In this document: positions 11,336 through 21,543 of the stretch, one piece after another | Layout: every line of letters starts with the position of its first letter | Position numbering within the stretch: position 1 is the stretch's first letter | Origin: Symsagittifera roscoffensis | Lineage: Eukaryota; Xenacoelomorpha; Acoela; Convolutidae | DNA length: 64,000 nt | Direction: 5' to 3' | Assembly (NCBI RefSeq): GCF_963678635.1 | Contig: NC_087066.1 | Location: 43,513,624-43,577,623, forward strand | Notes under the pieces: model-generated | The model's database searches: none | What the model was told of the DNA's origin: nothing | Seen by the model: the letters and a program-made list of their open reading frames with translations, nothing else | Translations under genes and position numbers: made by a program

Positions 11336-11593
11336 GGGAACAAATAAGGGAAGACCTCGGTGGGTGTATTAAGCAAATACACACCCACTTGAGAAGAAGA
11401 ATTGTTCCCTACTCTCGTGCACTTGGAGCAGTCCGAGTGTGGGAGAGCTTTTTCATAGATTTGACGAATTTTCGACCAAGAGGTTGCCTTGAGCTACTTA
11501 GTAGGACAGCTCGGGCAATCGCAGGACACCCAAAAGAATACCTCGGTGGGTGTATTAGGCAAATACACACCCACTTGAGAAGACTGTGTCCTG
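11336..11593 (+). other. Two covarying RNA hairpins in the leader
   Basis: Two imperfect copies 186 bp apart each fold into a two-part stem. Hairpin 1: outer stem 11336-11343 with 11402-11409 (gggaacaa/ttgttccc), inner stem 11360-11367 with 11381-11388 (gtgggtgt/acacccac). Hairpin 2: outer stem 11522-11529 with 11586-11593 (caggacac/gtgtcctg), inner stem 11546-11553 with 11567-11574, identical to that of hairpin 1. The outer stems differ in sequence, yet both are perfect 8-bp helices. The inner stem can be extended by ctc/gag pairs with a bulge. Candidate roles are packaging, dimerisation or translation control; none is shown. Confidence 0.65.
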
Positions 11594-12060
11594 GGCTTCG
11601 TTCTTTCGGATCGTTCCGATTGGGGGAAGTCTTTTTCTTTAAGACTAAGTTTTATTTATCTATTTCTGAATCATCACTGCTTTTTATCGAAAATTGTTTA
11701 ATTTTAACAAAGCAGTGACTTGATAAATTGTGTGGCGATAAATTGATACTGACAAAAGGTCGCTGTCACCTGTAGGATATTCTTATCTGATTATCGATTG
11801 TGTTTTGTGTGTCGATTATATCTTGTGGAAACTTAGTGATACTGTTATACTATACAACCGGGTTGAGTTAGCATTATATCAATACTGGGTAGACCCTGTG
11901 TGTAACTTTAGCTGAGTCACTAATTTAGTCGTGAGAGATCTAAGAGACATTTTGATACTGACGGAATCGAGTAGGCAGCGTTAAGTGATTTAACTAAATC
12001 TTGTTTGTGGTACGTTTGCATTGCCATCAAATTACGAATACTTTCATTTTGATAAAAACT

Positions 12061-15000
12061 ATGAAGCGCAGGGACTCGCTAGGATCGACTACTAAAATTC
12101 CCAGGCTAAGCAAGGGAAGCACGCGGAAGTTTAGAACTAGGCGTAGCCAAACCTCGTTTAGCAGCGCTTCCGACGCGTTTGCTGAAGACGAATCGACTAA
12201 GGGTCAACCTGATCTTTCAGTGAGCGAAATGAAACTAAGGAGCGAGAAAGACCTCGATGGCAATCAAAGGCGGAGCACCGAGGCCGAGCCTGCGAGCGAA
12301 ACGCTGGTGGATCCCTTTGACGAAGGGGAGCGAACGCTCATTCGACCCGACTTTGAGTCAGACGAGGTCCTCGAACGGGAGGAAGCCGAGAGGACAGAGG
12401 AGACCTCGGAGCGTCCCGAGGTCGAACCTCGGGAGGAAGTGTTGTACAGGGGAATGTCCAAATCAGAGACTAAGAGCTATAAATGGAGAAAGGAACCTTC
12501 ACATCTGACAAGTGCACACTCATCCTTGGCCAAACAGAGTAACAACGCGATGATGTCGAGTATGAGTCCGGGTGAAGAGCAGACGTTCTCGAAGGCCAAG
12601 AAGAGTTGGAAGTCCTTGTACGACGAACGCATGGCGTCACTACCAACTGTAGGTTTGACTTCCAGTGATGACTACCCGGAGATAACCCATCCGGATGTGA
12701 ACTTCACACCGTGCCCAAGGAACGACATGAGCAGGGAGGCGTCTTCTGCCTCGCCGACCAGGCCCATGTCAGATGGGATAACGATGGGAGCATCATCAAC
12801 ATTTGACAGACTGATGACGTCAATGCACAAGCAAAAGGGCGGTGCGTCATCAAGTACTAGGCTACAGCCACAGTTGACCTCGTCTTCTCTGGGGCTAACC
12901 CCGCCACTGGGGGCAGCTGGTGACATAAGTGATATGTTCGCTGGTGTGATGAATGGCCTGGATGAATTGAGGCGGGACATGACTAAGAAGATAGATCAAG
13001 TTGACGAGAGAGCTCACCATGGTCGGGAGAGTTTGAAAGATGAGCTAGCGCACGTGAAGTCGCAGGCGAGGTTTGATCAGGCTCAATTGATTCGTAACAC
13101 CGATCAATGCCTGGCCGAGAGCCTGGCACAGGCAAACAAAGAGTCAGAGGAAAGAGAGGCTAGGATGACAAGAGAGATTGAGCGATTGTTGAATGATCAT
13201 GATAAAACCTACGCCCAAACGATGACTGGCCTGGAAAGGAGGTTGGACGCCAAATCTGACTTGATGATGCGGAAGCTTGACGCGATCCTGAATGGGAATA
13301 GTTGGCAGGAGCATTCCAACTCAAGGGAGCGCTCACGCCATGCGAATGTTGGAGATGGTACGGGCAACAGTGCCAGAGCCCAGCAAGGCTCGAGAACCAA
13401 CTACGAACATAGAAACAAGGAGCGGCCAAGGGCAGCCCCGCAGAGGCCTGGCTGGACAAGTCCAGTCCCACCGGAGGCAGATGCCACCCCGGAGACAAGA
13501 TTGCCAACCGTGCCACAAGTCAGTTCAGTACCAGTTCTGACTACAGTCTCACAAGACACAACGATGTATGCCTCGATGTTTGAGCCTCTGAACAGATCTC
13601 TTGAAACATTCATCACCAAGCTCTCGAAGTCAACCGAGAGAGGAGAGAGGTCAAGAAGAACACTGAAAAAGCCAAAGTCATATAAAGACGAGTCGGACGG
13701 CTGCATTGATACTTGTATAGAGGTGATGAAGTTACACTTTGAGGAAGAGAATCTCTCCAAGAAACAAGAGTGCAGCGCGCTGACGAGCAACTTGGAGGGT
13801 ACTGCACTAAATTGTGTAATGGCAAAAAGAGCCAATGAGAGAGACAGCGCTCGCAAGATATTCGACATCCTGCTGAATCGTTTCGGCTCTGGAGTACAAG
13901 GGCACCAGGCCATGGTGAAGTTCGAGAAGAGGCGACAGAGAGATGAAGAATCAATAGATAAATTCTTGGACGACCTTGAACTGCTCAGGAGGAGGAGCAA
14001 CCCGGATGAGAGAATATCCGAACGAAACTTGGCGATCGCTTCGAAGTTCATGGATGGAGTAAGGAGTGAGGAGTTGAAGACGATGTTGGCCACTCACTTC
14101 ACCCTATCGCTTGACCAGGTACCCACGCCCGACGACTTGCGTATGAAGTCACGCGAGTATTTACTCATAAAACCGAGGGCGCAAAACCGTTACAGCAATT
14201 ATGGCAACTATAGCGGGACAAACACTGGTGCGAATTCCAGTTGGTACAAACCTCGCGATGACATGGACAAGAGGAGGTCGTGCGCGAATTGTGGTTCGAT
14301 GGACGATCACGTTTCTGCGTGTTCTGCATACAAACAGAACATGAAGGCCATAGGCCACTTTCTTGAGGACGCCGACGCGACCGACGAGGATCATGAGGAG
14401 TACGTCAGGGGGCTCATCATGAAATATGGTCCGAGGTGTTTCTTCTGTAATTTGGAGGGACACTTCAAGTCGGATTGTACTCAATTTTGGGACGCAGTAG
14501 CGGACGCGAAACATCCCCGCCACGAAGAGGCGCTTTCGGGTGTCAAGGCCAGTCGAGCACGTCTGATGAACGAGGCTGAATCTCGGAGAAAGGAAACGAC
14601 ACCGAGCACCTTTGCGACCAAAAAGGTTAAGACATGGCCTGACGAGGTGGTAGCCTCGAACCTCGAAGCAGAGTCGTCTAGTCCACTCAAGGTGGATTAC
14701 GGCCTGGCGGCAAGGACAGCGCTGCAGAATGTCAAACAGGACCTTGCCACGAAAGAAGTGGAGCAATGGGTAAGGTCGGAGCTGGAGAGCACAGATCTTC
14801 GGGAAAGTCTTAATGTCCTGAGTAAGACGACAAGAGCAGAAGATGAAAAAGAGCCCAAGAAACAGGGACTAAAACTGAACGTTATATCTGGCAAGACTTT
14901 CGGCATGACGAAGGCAGGGACCAAAATAATGTCTATCATCTCAGTTGCAGGGCACCAGGTGGTCAAGAACCTGAGCGAGCCATCCGAGATTACACTGGTC

Positions 15001-16920
15001 CACCTGGACATCTATGCCGACTACCTGAAGGAGAAGGATCCCAAACTGGACTCCAGGGCAGTGCGAGCGCTGCTCACAACGGGAGGTCCGAGGTTGACGA
15101 AAGTGGACGGACATTATATCGATGTCCATGGCCCTTACCCGATTCTGATGAACGTGGATGGCATCAATATCTACACGAAAGCTCACATAACTGATGCGAA
15201 CGATCAGGTTGGCCGGATATACATTGGTCAAGAGGAGCTGAAGGTCAGACGAATCGGACACAACGCGATGCTCGAACAAGATGCTGTGCATATTGGTTGC
15301 GAGGCAGATCTGGCCGCACACGTTCTGGACGTGCAAGGCAGACAACTTTCAGTAAAGGGACTGCTAGACACGGGAGCAGTAGTTAGTGTCATGCCAGTCA
15401 ATACTTGGACCGACATGGGTTTTGATAGGTCGGATCTCATACCGACAAAAATCAGGTTGGCAGCTGCCAATCAGGGAGCGATCTATGTCGCCGGACGAAC
15501 TCCGATCATCTCACTGCAGCTCGGAGGGAGACATCTTTGGATGAGCTTCCTAGTAGTAGAGAATTTGGATGAATCCGACCAGTTCATCCTAGGAAGGGAT
15601 TTCGTTCGCAACTTTGACGTCACGATCGATCTCAATGACGGATTGATTAGGATCAAGGATCCTGAAAGAAAGTATGAGAAAAGACCCCTTAATAAGATCT
15701 TAATTAATCAGGCCAAGGTGCCGATTTTCCTGGATCGAAAAGTTAGATTAAAACCGAACCAAGCCGTAATAGCAACGTTTAGGATGAGGAACTTGAATGA
15801 ACTCAGCAATGACAGACAGGTGTGTCTGGTACCAAATCCAAACAGTAAAAGCTCGGCTATTTTAGGAAGAAGCTTCTCACTCACTCAGAGCGGACTGTGT
15901 GTGAGTGTGTTATTGAACACAGAAGCAACAACAGTGACAATACAGAGGGGAAAGAAACTTGGCTACGCTTTGCCTCTGAACACAGACTTTCTGAGTGTGG
16001 AGAACTTGAAGAAGTTTGACGTAACTAAATGTCCATTACATGCGAACCAAGAATGTATAATGAAAAGAGTAATTGAATTGAAATCTTCTAGGAAATTGTT
16101 TTCAATGAAGTCGGAAACAGATGATGGGCTGTCTAGTTGTTCCAACTTTCCTGAGAGGCCGACGGAAGCAGAGTTAGCAGCGAATAGGCCTGTCCTACCT
16201 GAGATAGAACATCTGAAGGGTAAAATATCTGACAAGGAACTAGATTCGCTCAGGGCGGTGCTAGATCGGAACGCAGACGTTTTTTCAAAGCATAAGGCCG
16301 ATATAGGTTGTTGCAATTTTGTAGAGCACGAGATTGAGATAGAAGAGGGCTCGGTACCTCATAGGGAAGGGGCGAGAAGAATGACCCCAAATAAGTCAGA
16401 AGCGTGTAGGAAGGAAATTGAAATGTTAATGGAGTACGACATGATTGAGCCGTCGAAGTCCCCAAGGGCTTGTGGCGTGGTCATGGCGAAAAAGAAAGGG
16501 GGGCAACTCATGTTTTGTTGTGATTTCCGTTATCTGAACGCAGTGACTATAAAAGACGCATACCCCATTCCCCGCATCGATGAGAGCCTATCCAAGCTGG
16601 GAGACGCTAAGTTCTTCACGGCGTTGGATTTGGGCTCAGCATTCTGGCAAGTGCCACTCAGAAAGCAAGATCGAGAGAAAACAGGTTTCGCGTGTGAGCT
16701 GGGACTGTTCCAGTGGAAGAGGATGCCATTCGGATTGTGCAACGCGACGGCCACATTCCAGCGACTGATGGCTCAGGCACTCACGAGCGTCACTAAGAAA
16801 TACGGGAATCTCATCATGTGTTATGTCGATGATGTTGTGATTGCAACACCAACCCTAGAAGACCACATAGAGAGGTTGGAGGAGGTGTTTTCTTGCATGA
16901 AGCAGGCGGGTCTGAAATGC
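12061..16920 (+). CDS. gag-pol: Gag-Pol polyprotein, 5' portion: Gag, protease, RT up to the internal stop
   Basis: I take the ATG at 12061; the open frame extends 20 codons upstream without an ATG. Order by residue from 12061: an Arg/Ser-rich basic N-terminus (1-40); acidic low-complexity sequence; a predicted coiled coil (about 295-410); a Ty3-type capsid-like domain (about 500-705, with NLEGTALNCV and FEKRRQRDEESIDKFLDDLE); zinc knuckle 1 (14281, CANC...H...C with non-standard CX2CX5HX3C spacing); zinc knuckle 2 (14437-14478, canonical CX2CX4HX4C); aspartic protease with LLDTGA (catalytic DTG at 15367) and the later ILGRD flap-side motif; then Ty3 RT with CCDFRYLN, FTALDLGSAFWQV, MPFGLCNATATFQRLM and YVDD (16822-16833). 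Gag and Pol share one frame with no frameshift site, which is less usual for gypsy. A TAA (16921-16923) ends the frame in the RT thumb. Confidence 0.9.
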
Positions 16921-16923
16921 TAA
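16921..16923 (+). other. In-frame TAA stop inside the RT thumb
   Basis: The codons before and after the TAA are in one frame and form a continuous RT thumb region (GLKC before; PSKCEILRDSIKYLGRLV after). In the decayed relative on the minus strand, the codon aligned with this stop is AAA, a sense codon (near 49995-50000). That favours a nonsense mutation over a family-wide programmed readthrough signal. The downstream 4.6 kb remains fully open, so the mutation is recent. Confidence 0.85.
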
Positions 16924-19900
16924 CCCTCTAAGTGTGAAATCCTCAGGGATTCCATAAAGTATTTGGGCCGCCTGGTTGACAAACATGGAGTGAGACCAGA
17001 TCCCGAAGCGGTTGAAGCGGTGTTGACCTGGAAGGCACCTAAAACAGATACACAGTTGATGAGTTTTCTGGGATTCGCCAATTATTATCGTGAGTTCATC
17101 AAGGGGTATGCTGACAAAATATACCCCATGCAGAGATTGATGAGAAACAAGGGCAAAAAGTTCACCTGGACTGATGAGGCACAAGTCTCATTTGAAAACA
17201 TCAAACGTGAACTTTGCGAGGCACCGGTCCTCGGCATGCCAACGGAGAAGGGAATGTTCGTGCTGGACACGGATGCATCAGTGGTTGCGATATCAGGCAT
17301 ACTTCACCAAGAGCAGGAGTGGAACGGGAGAACGGTTCTTCGTCCGATAGCCTATGGAAGTAAAGTCCTGAGTGACACTGAGATGAAGTACGGCGCACCA
17401 AAAGCGGAGATGTTTGCTGTGATCACGTTCGTGGAAAAATACAGGGCCTACCTGGGGAGTGCTCCATTCAAGTTACGTGTGGACAATCGTGCCCTTGCCT
17501 GGCTGAAAACCTATTCGATGGATCAAAGCTACATTGGTCGTTGGATCGTGCGCTTGGATGGATACCACATGATCATAGAGCACCGTACCCGTGACAAGCA
17601 CCAGAACGCAGATAGCCTCAGTAAAAAGACAGAATTTTATGAGCGCCTCGAGGAGAAGCAGGCTAACCAATCAGAGATCAAAGAGGGGTTTTTCTTTCTG
17701 GACAAAGAAACCTACGATAAGCTGCCACTTACTAGGTGGTTAGACAAATCAGGACATCCTATACCTGGACACCCTGACCTTCCAGTGGAGACGGCCGCGG
17801 AGATAAAGCTTTTAGCCAGAGGCGAACCCGTTCCGTTGGACCTGCTAGTCCGATCCAACTTGGTACAGCAAGAACTGACCAGGCTGGGTATAAACAGCAT
17901 CGCTTTATTGAATAAGACGGTGAACGTGGCGCCGGACGTCATGGGAAAACTCCGTGACTTGTTGGATAGGGAAGTGAATAGGCATGATCGTGAATGGATG
18001 GAGACCATGCAGAGGTTGACTGTCACCGAGAGAACAGAGAAGAGGCCAGTGTCCATACGCAGCCGAGGCGTTGAACAGGAGTGCAGGTCGATCGTCAACC
18101 AGCTGGTGACCTCGATGCCGAAAGAAGTATTGTTGAGAACTTCGTTCACTGAATATGGAACATCAAATCAAAACCAAGCTACTGAGGAAGTCAGGATCAG
18201 GTCGAAATCCAGCTTCACAAGGAGAGTGCACTTCACGGATGCAAAAGAGGAATACGAGCCAAGCCCAGATTGTTCGTCCATGGACGAGACAATGTCCGGG
18301 GAGTCTGACACCTTCGAGCCAGTCAAGGACGTCTCCTCTGATGAGTCAGATATCTTTGAGCCCGTGCAGGACGACTTGTCCGGGGAGAGGTTGACTAGAC
18401 CACCTAGGGGCAGAATTTTGTCCGGGGAGTCGGGTTCAAAGCGACCGATGGACAGAGTTTTGTCCGGGGAGTCAAGAAACATCTCAGACAACTTGGAATA
18501 TGATGTTGAGGAATCAGTCGACTCAAGTGGTGACTCGAGACCCCAGTCCTGGGACAACACGTCTGAAACAACTTCCAATTCCGATGTGTCAGAGATCGCA
18601 ATCCACTCCTTATTGGTAGACTGGAAGCAGCGTGGGCTGGACCGAGAAACACATCAGGATCCAGACAGGGACAGATACACCTCAGATGAAGAGGGCACTG
18701 TGGTAGACAATGCCGCAGACGAGCTCGAGCTGATAGCAGTTTCAAAACGCCCAACCAGATTGCTGCCACATGGTACGGTCGTCCGTACCAATCTGGAACC
18801 ATCTGTGCAAGAAGCGACGCCTTTGAAAAAGATATGGTGTGTCAAGTTGATGGACGATGCTCATGCTCCGGAGATAATGAGTGGGCAAATGAACGTGGTG
18901 AAGACGTATTTGAAAGCCAGGTACAGGCTGTCGGATCTCCTGAGGGCTCAACGAAATGATAGAATGACGAGCAGTCTGAAAAGATGGATCGAGAATGGAG
19001 CACCTGACATGGGAGACTTGGAAGAAGACAGCTACAAAATCCTGAAGCAATTTTACCTGAAGAGGAAAGACTTGTTGTACCTGAATAAGGACGGAATCGT
19101 AGCCTGTAAGCGCAAGGAGGAGGACAAGGTCCTTTATAAATACAATTCAATAGTGTTACCACAGTTGTACCAGACCGAATTGCTCTTTCGCTCACATGAT
19201 CAGATGGGACATCAAGGCGTGGACAAAGTGTATAACAGGATACAAAAACGATTCGAATGGCCGGGATTGAAGAAGGCTTGTGAGAAATGGATAGCCGCAT
19301 GCCTGTCTTGTCAACAAGCAAAGGATCCCAGGAAACTAAGGTTCCCCCTACAGTCAATAGAATCGTCAGGTTTCAACGAAGTGGTGCAAATTGATCATCA
19401 GAAAATCTGCGTGACAGCAACGGGCTATAATCAGGTGCTGGTAATGATCGACCATTTTACGAAGTATGCGGAGGCAGCACCCTGCATGACAGCATCGGCA
19501 GAAGAAACATGCGATCATTTGATAAACGTGTGGATAGCAAGGCATGGCTGCCCCATCACGTTCCAATCGGACAATGGCAAAGCATTCGTAGGTGATCTCA
19601 CAAAAGAGTTAATGAAAAGGTCGCAGGTAGCTCAGGCCCACTCGACCACTTATCACCCGCAAACGAATGGCCTAGTCGAGAGGCAGAATCGCACACTGGT
19701 ATCCATGTTGAGAGTCTACTGCTCACGCTACATGGATGACTGGGACAAGCACTTGCCGCAAGTGATGGGTGCTTACAACAGCACGGAGCATTCCACCACG
19801 GGAATAAGTCCACATATGATGCTGACGGGTCACGAAAAAGCACTCCCATTAACGTTCTTCTACCCTGAATATGAAGGGAAGAGGACAACACCGCAAACGT

Positions 19901-21543
19901 ACGTGCGGGACGTTATTAGAAGACAGCAGGACCTTAATGACTTATGCAGGAGGAATACGCAACAGGCGCAAATTAGACAAAAAAGCAGGTTTGATAAAAG
20001 AACAGCCGATGCAAAAGCCTACTCAGTTGGCGATTACGTCTGGGTGTTCCAGGAAGTGGTTCCACCAAAAGGAACCAAGAAACTATTAAAGAAATGGCGT
20101 GGTCCATTTCAGATAACAGAGGTGCATCAAGGAGGTCGTTTTTATCGGCTGAGCACAGGAAGAGCGGCTCATTACGAGAATATCAAACCACACAACGCCT
20201 CGTCCGAGGATTGGTGCATTCCAGCGGACATGCAAGAGGGAGACTATTTAATAGTGGATCCTGCTTGTGAAGTGAATGAAAGGGGTACTCGCGACAAGAA
20301 CGACGGGAATGAGGTGGTGGACGATTGTGATCTACCACTGGATCTCGAGTTGACTGAGCGAGTAGAGGTGGACGATGAAACTCTACCCTATGCCGAAGAA
20401 GACTGGGATTGCCCGGAACAAACCGAAATTGACAAAGGAATACAGCCTGACTTTCCGCTCACTATGGAGACACGCCAAAGTAAGAGAGGAAAAAACCAGA
20501 AGAAATACAATCCGTATGGCGAGGACTTCGTTGTAGACCGGATAGTAGTGAGTGATGTCATAGACTCGCTGGTGGGGCTGGACGAGGTAGCGATGCTAGA
20601 AGAAATCGACCTTGTGAACGATATGGATCAAGATTGGATCGACGATCGATCAGAACCGGAAGTGGAGTTCGAACCAGAAGCGGAACAGACTCATGAGCAA
20701 GAACTAACAAACTTGCGCGTGCTCGAATGGCTCCATGATCTGCCGACAGATCCAAAAGAGACGATCCTGACGATTCAGGACGTCGATAGAGACGGCGTCA
20801 AATACTTCAGTCATGATAATACCGAGTCCAACTGGGTCGCCCCAGATGGTCCTCTACGTGTTCCACAATCCAACCTCGGTCTCCTAGACTTTGGGCGATC
20901 GACGGGGACGTCGATGGATATTTTTGTCCGGGGAGTGGGGGTAGGACTCACCCACACCGAAAATCTCATAATAAAAAAATTGAAATCGGCAAGGGAAACC
21001 GGAGAACTAGAGACAGAGGGCGAGAATGCTAAGAAACCACCTTTTGGACGAATCTTTGAATCGTATTTTGATCTCCCGAACCACTATTCGAACAATATCG
21101 TTATAACTGACAGCGATTTCATACTCACGGAACGCACTTGCGCCATAGCGATAACTGCGGACGTAAGCTTCAAAACAGCACTAGCGGCCGACTTTAAAAG
21201 AGAGTACAAGAATATCGAGTTTTTGTGGAAACAGAGGCCGGGTGTAGGAGGAATGATAGCGTTGCCCCCTGTTGCATCACAGATACCAGGGAAATATTTG
21301 TGTTTTTTGGTTACGAAAGCTACTGATAGGCAACACGTGAATCCGGAGAGCTTGGTATTGGCCTTGACTCGACTTAGGGATTTCCTGGTTGAGAGAGGTG
21401 TGACCTCTCTCTCGTTGCCAGTTTATGATCCCAATAGAGGGAAGCTACACCCGAGAGAGTTGTACGCTCTTGTGCATGTGATATTTTCAGAGACTGACAT
21501 AGAGGTTTACTTACATAAAAAATACTATCTGAGCATATGCTAA
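16924..21543 (+). CDS. pol: Gag-Pol polyprotein, 3' portion: RT thumb, RNase H, integrase, GPY/F, macro-like domain
   Basis: Continues the same frame after the TAA. It contains the RT thumb (YLGRLVDKHGVRPDP); RNase H with DTDAS (17266), the AEMFA helix and a DNRALAWL segment; and then an insert of nearly 500 residues between RNase H and integrase, rich in acidic residues and with repeated LSGES peptides (18292-18480). The integrase has a zinc-binding H-X4-H (from 19195) and CLSC, and a DD35E core (Asp 19393, Asp 19570, Glu 19678, exactly 35 residues between the last two). The GPY/F module has WRGPFQITEV (20101). A long acidic linker follows, then a C-terminal domain (about 21090-21535) resembling a macro domain of the TARG1/OARD1 type. 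It ends at TAA 21541-21543. No ATG near the start supports separate initiation, so translation would need readthrough or another copy. Confidence 0.88.
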   Translation, partial: PSKCEILRDSIKYLGRLVDKHGVRPDPEAVEAVLTWKAPKTDTQLMSFLGFANYYREFIKGYADKIYPMQRLMRNKGKKFTWTDEAQVSFENIKRELCEAPVLGMPTEKGMFVLDTDASVVAISGILHQEQEWNGRTVLRPIAYGSKVLSDTEMKYGAPKAEMFAVITFVEKYRAYLGSAPFKLRVDNRALAWLKTYSMDQSYIGRWIVRLDGYHMIIEHRTRDKHQNADSLSKKTEFYERLEEKQANQSEIKEGFFFLDKETYDKLPLTRWLDKSGHPIPGHPDLPVETAAEIKLLARGEPVPLDLLVRSNLVQQELTRLGINSIALLNKTVNVAPDVMGKLRDLLDREVNRHDREWMETMQRLTVTERTEKRPVSIRSRGVEQECRSIVNQLVTSMPKEVLLRTSFTEYGTSNQNQATEEVRIRSKSSFTRRVHFTDAKEEYEPSPDCSSMDETMSGESDTFEPVKDVSSDESDIFEPVQDDLSGERLTRPPRGRILSGESGSKRPMDRVLSGESRNISDNLEYDVEESVDSSGDSRPQSWDNTSETTSNSDVSEIAIHSLLVDWKQRGLDRETHQDPDRDRYTSDEEGTVVDNAADELELIAVSKRPTRLLPHGTVVRTNLEPSVQEATPLKKIWCVKLMDDAHAPEIMSGQMNVVKTYLKARYRLSDLLRAQRNDRMTSSLKRWIENGAPDMGDLEEDSYKILKQFYLKRKDLLYLNKDGIVACKRKEEDKVLYKYNSIVLPQLYQTELLFRSHDQMGHQGVDKVYNRIQKRFEWPGLKKACEKWIAACLSCQQAKDPRKLRFPLQSIESSGFNEVVQIDHQKICVTATGYNQVLVMIDHFTKYAEAAPCMTASAEETCDHLINVWIARHGCPITFQSDNGKAFVGDLTKELMKRSQVAQAHSTTYHPQTNGLVERQNRTLVSMLRVYCSRYMDDWDKHLPQVMGAYNSTEHSTTGISPHMMLTGHEKALPLTFFYPEYEGKRTTPQTYVRDVIRRQQDLNDLCRRNTQQAQIRQKSRFDKRTADAKAYSVGDYVWVFQEVVPPKGTKKLLKKWRGPFQITEVHQGGRFYRLSTGRAAHYENIKPHNASSEDWCIPADMQEGDYLIVDPACEVNERGTRDKNDGNEVVDDCDLPLDLELTERVEVDDETLPYAEEDWDCPEQTEIDKGIQPDFPLTMETRQSKRGKNQKKYNPYGEDFVVDRIVVSDVIDSLVGLDEVAMLEEIDLVNDMDQDWIDDRSEPEVEFEPEAEQTHEQELTNLRVLEWLHDLPTDPKETILTIQDVDRDGVKYFSHDNTESNWVAPDGPLRVPQSNLGLLDFGRSTGTSMDIFVRGVGVGLTHTENLIIKKLKSARETGELETEGENAKKPPFGRIFESYFDLPNHYSNNIVITDSDFILTERTCAIAITADVSFKTALAADFKREYKNIEFLWKQRPGVGGMIALPPVASQIPGKYLCFLVTKATDRQHVNPESLVLALTRLRDFLVERGVTSLSLPVYDPNRGKLHPRELYALVHVIFSETDIEVYLHKKYYLSIC
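18293..18472 (+). repeat. Repeated TTGTCCGGGGAGT words within pol
   Basis: The 13-mer TTGTCCGGGGAGT, or a slightly shorter form, occurs at 18293-18304, 18376-18387, 18418-18430 and 18460-18472. It encodes the repeated L-S-G-E-S/R peptide of the acidic insert. The same 13-mer is found at 20924-20936 and forms the polypurine tract next to LTR2 and LTR3 (31585, 34418). Confidence 0.85.
20924..20946 (+). promoter_or_regulatory. Candidate internal (central) polypurine tract
   Basis: TTGTCCGGGGAGT followed by ggggg-tagga repeats the 3' PPT core (31585-31597) and extends into a longer purine run. In the decayed minus-strand element the matching site (near 46441-46455) keeps CCGGGGAGTG-GGGTAGGAC although its local peptide reading is not the same. 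That suggests constraint on nucleotides. Central PPTs are known in lentiviruses and Ty elements; the role here is inferred. Confidence 0.4.
21090..21540 (+). other. Macro-like domain at the Pol C-terminus
   Basis: The last 150 or so residues of Pol show the layout of a TARG1/OARD1-like macro domain. An early segment CAIAITADVSFKTALAADFK corresponds to the C-I-S-D-x-x-MGAGIA-x-x-FK loop. It is followed by Q-R-PGVG, a Y-x-x-FLVTK strand (retaining the Lys of the family's LITK strand), a long helix ending LVERGVTSLSLP, then D-P-N-RG in place of the usual GCGLD loop, and a final FSETDIEVYL strand. Macro domains bind or hydrolyse ADP-ribose. The altered glycine-rich loops mean activity is uncertain. 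It is also present in the decayed relative (45880-46200). Confidence 0.6.

Larger units (their letters stand above)
8894..12060 (+). other. Untranslated leader of the giant element (3.2 kb)
   Basis: No conserved long frame exists before the gag ATG at 12061. The stretch 8970-11090 has at least 20 copies of the hexamer CCCTCC or its complement GGAGGG, mostly within ACCCTCCG/CGGAGGGT. It also has a three-copy 30-bp tandem repeat (10951-11040) and a duplicated structured segment (11290-11600). Short open frames such as 10195-10419, 10478-10744 and 11290-11718 begin with non-ATG codons or match nothing known, and I do not call them genes. The leader probably carries packaging and translation signals, which is inference. 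Confidence 0.6.

Noticed and set aside
11290-11718. 142-codon frame in the leader with an internal peptide repeat
   Set aside because: It starts at TTG. The repeat is explained by the duplicated hairpin segment, where changes preserve base pairing in the stems.
12264-14766. Many minus-strand frames opposite gag
   Set aside because: They are shadows of the long coding frame on the plus strand and have no motif of their own.
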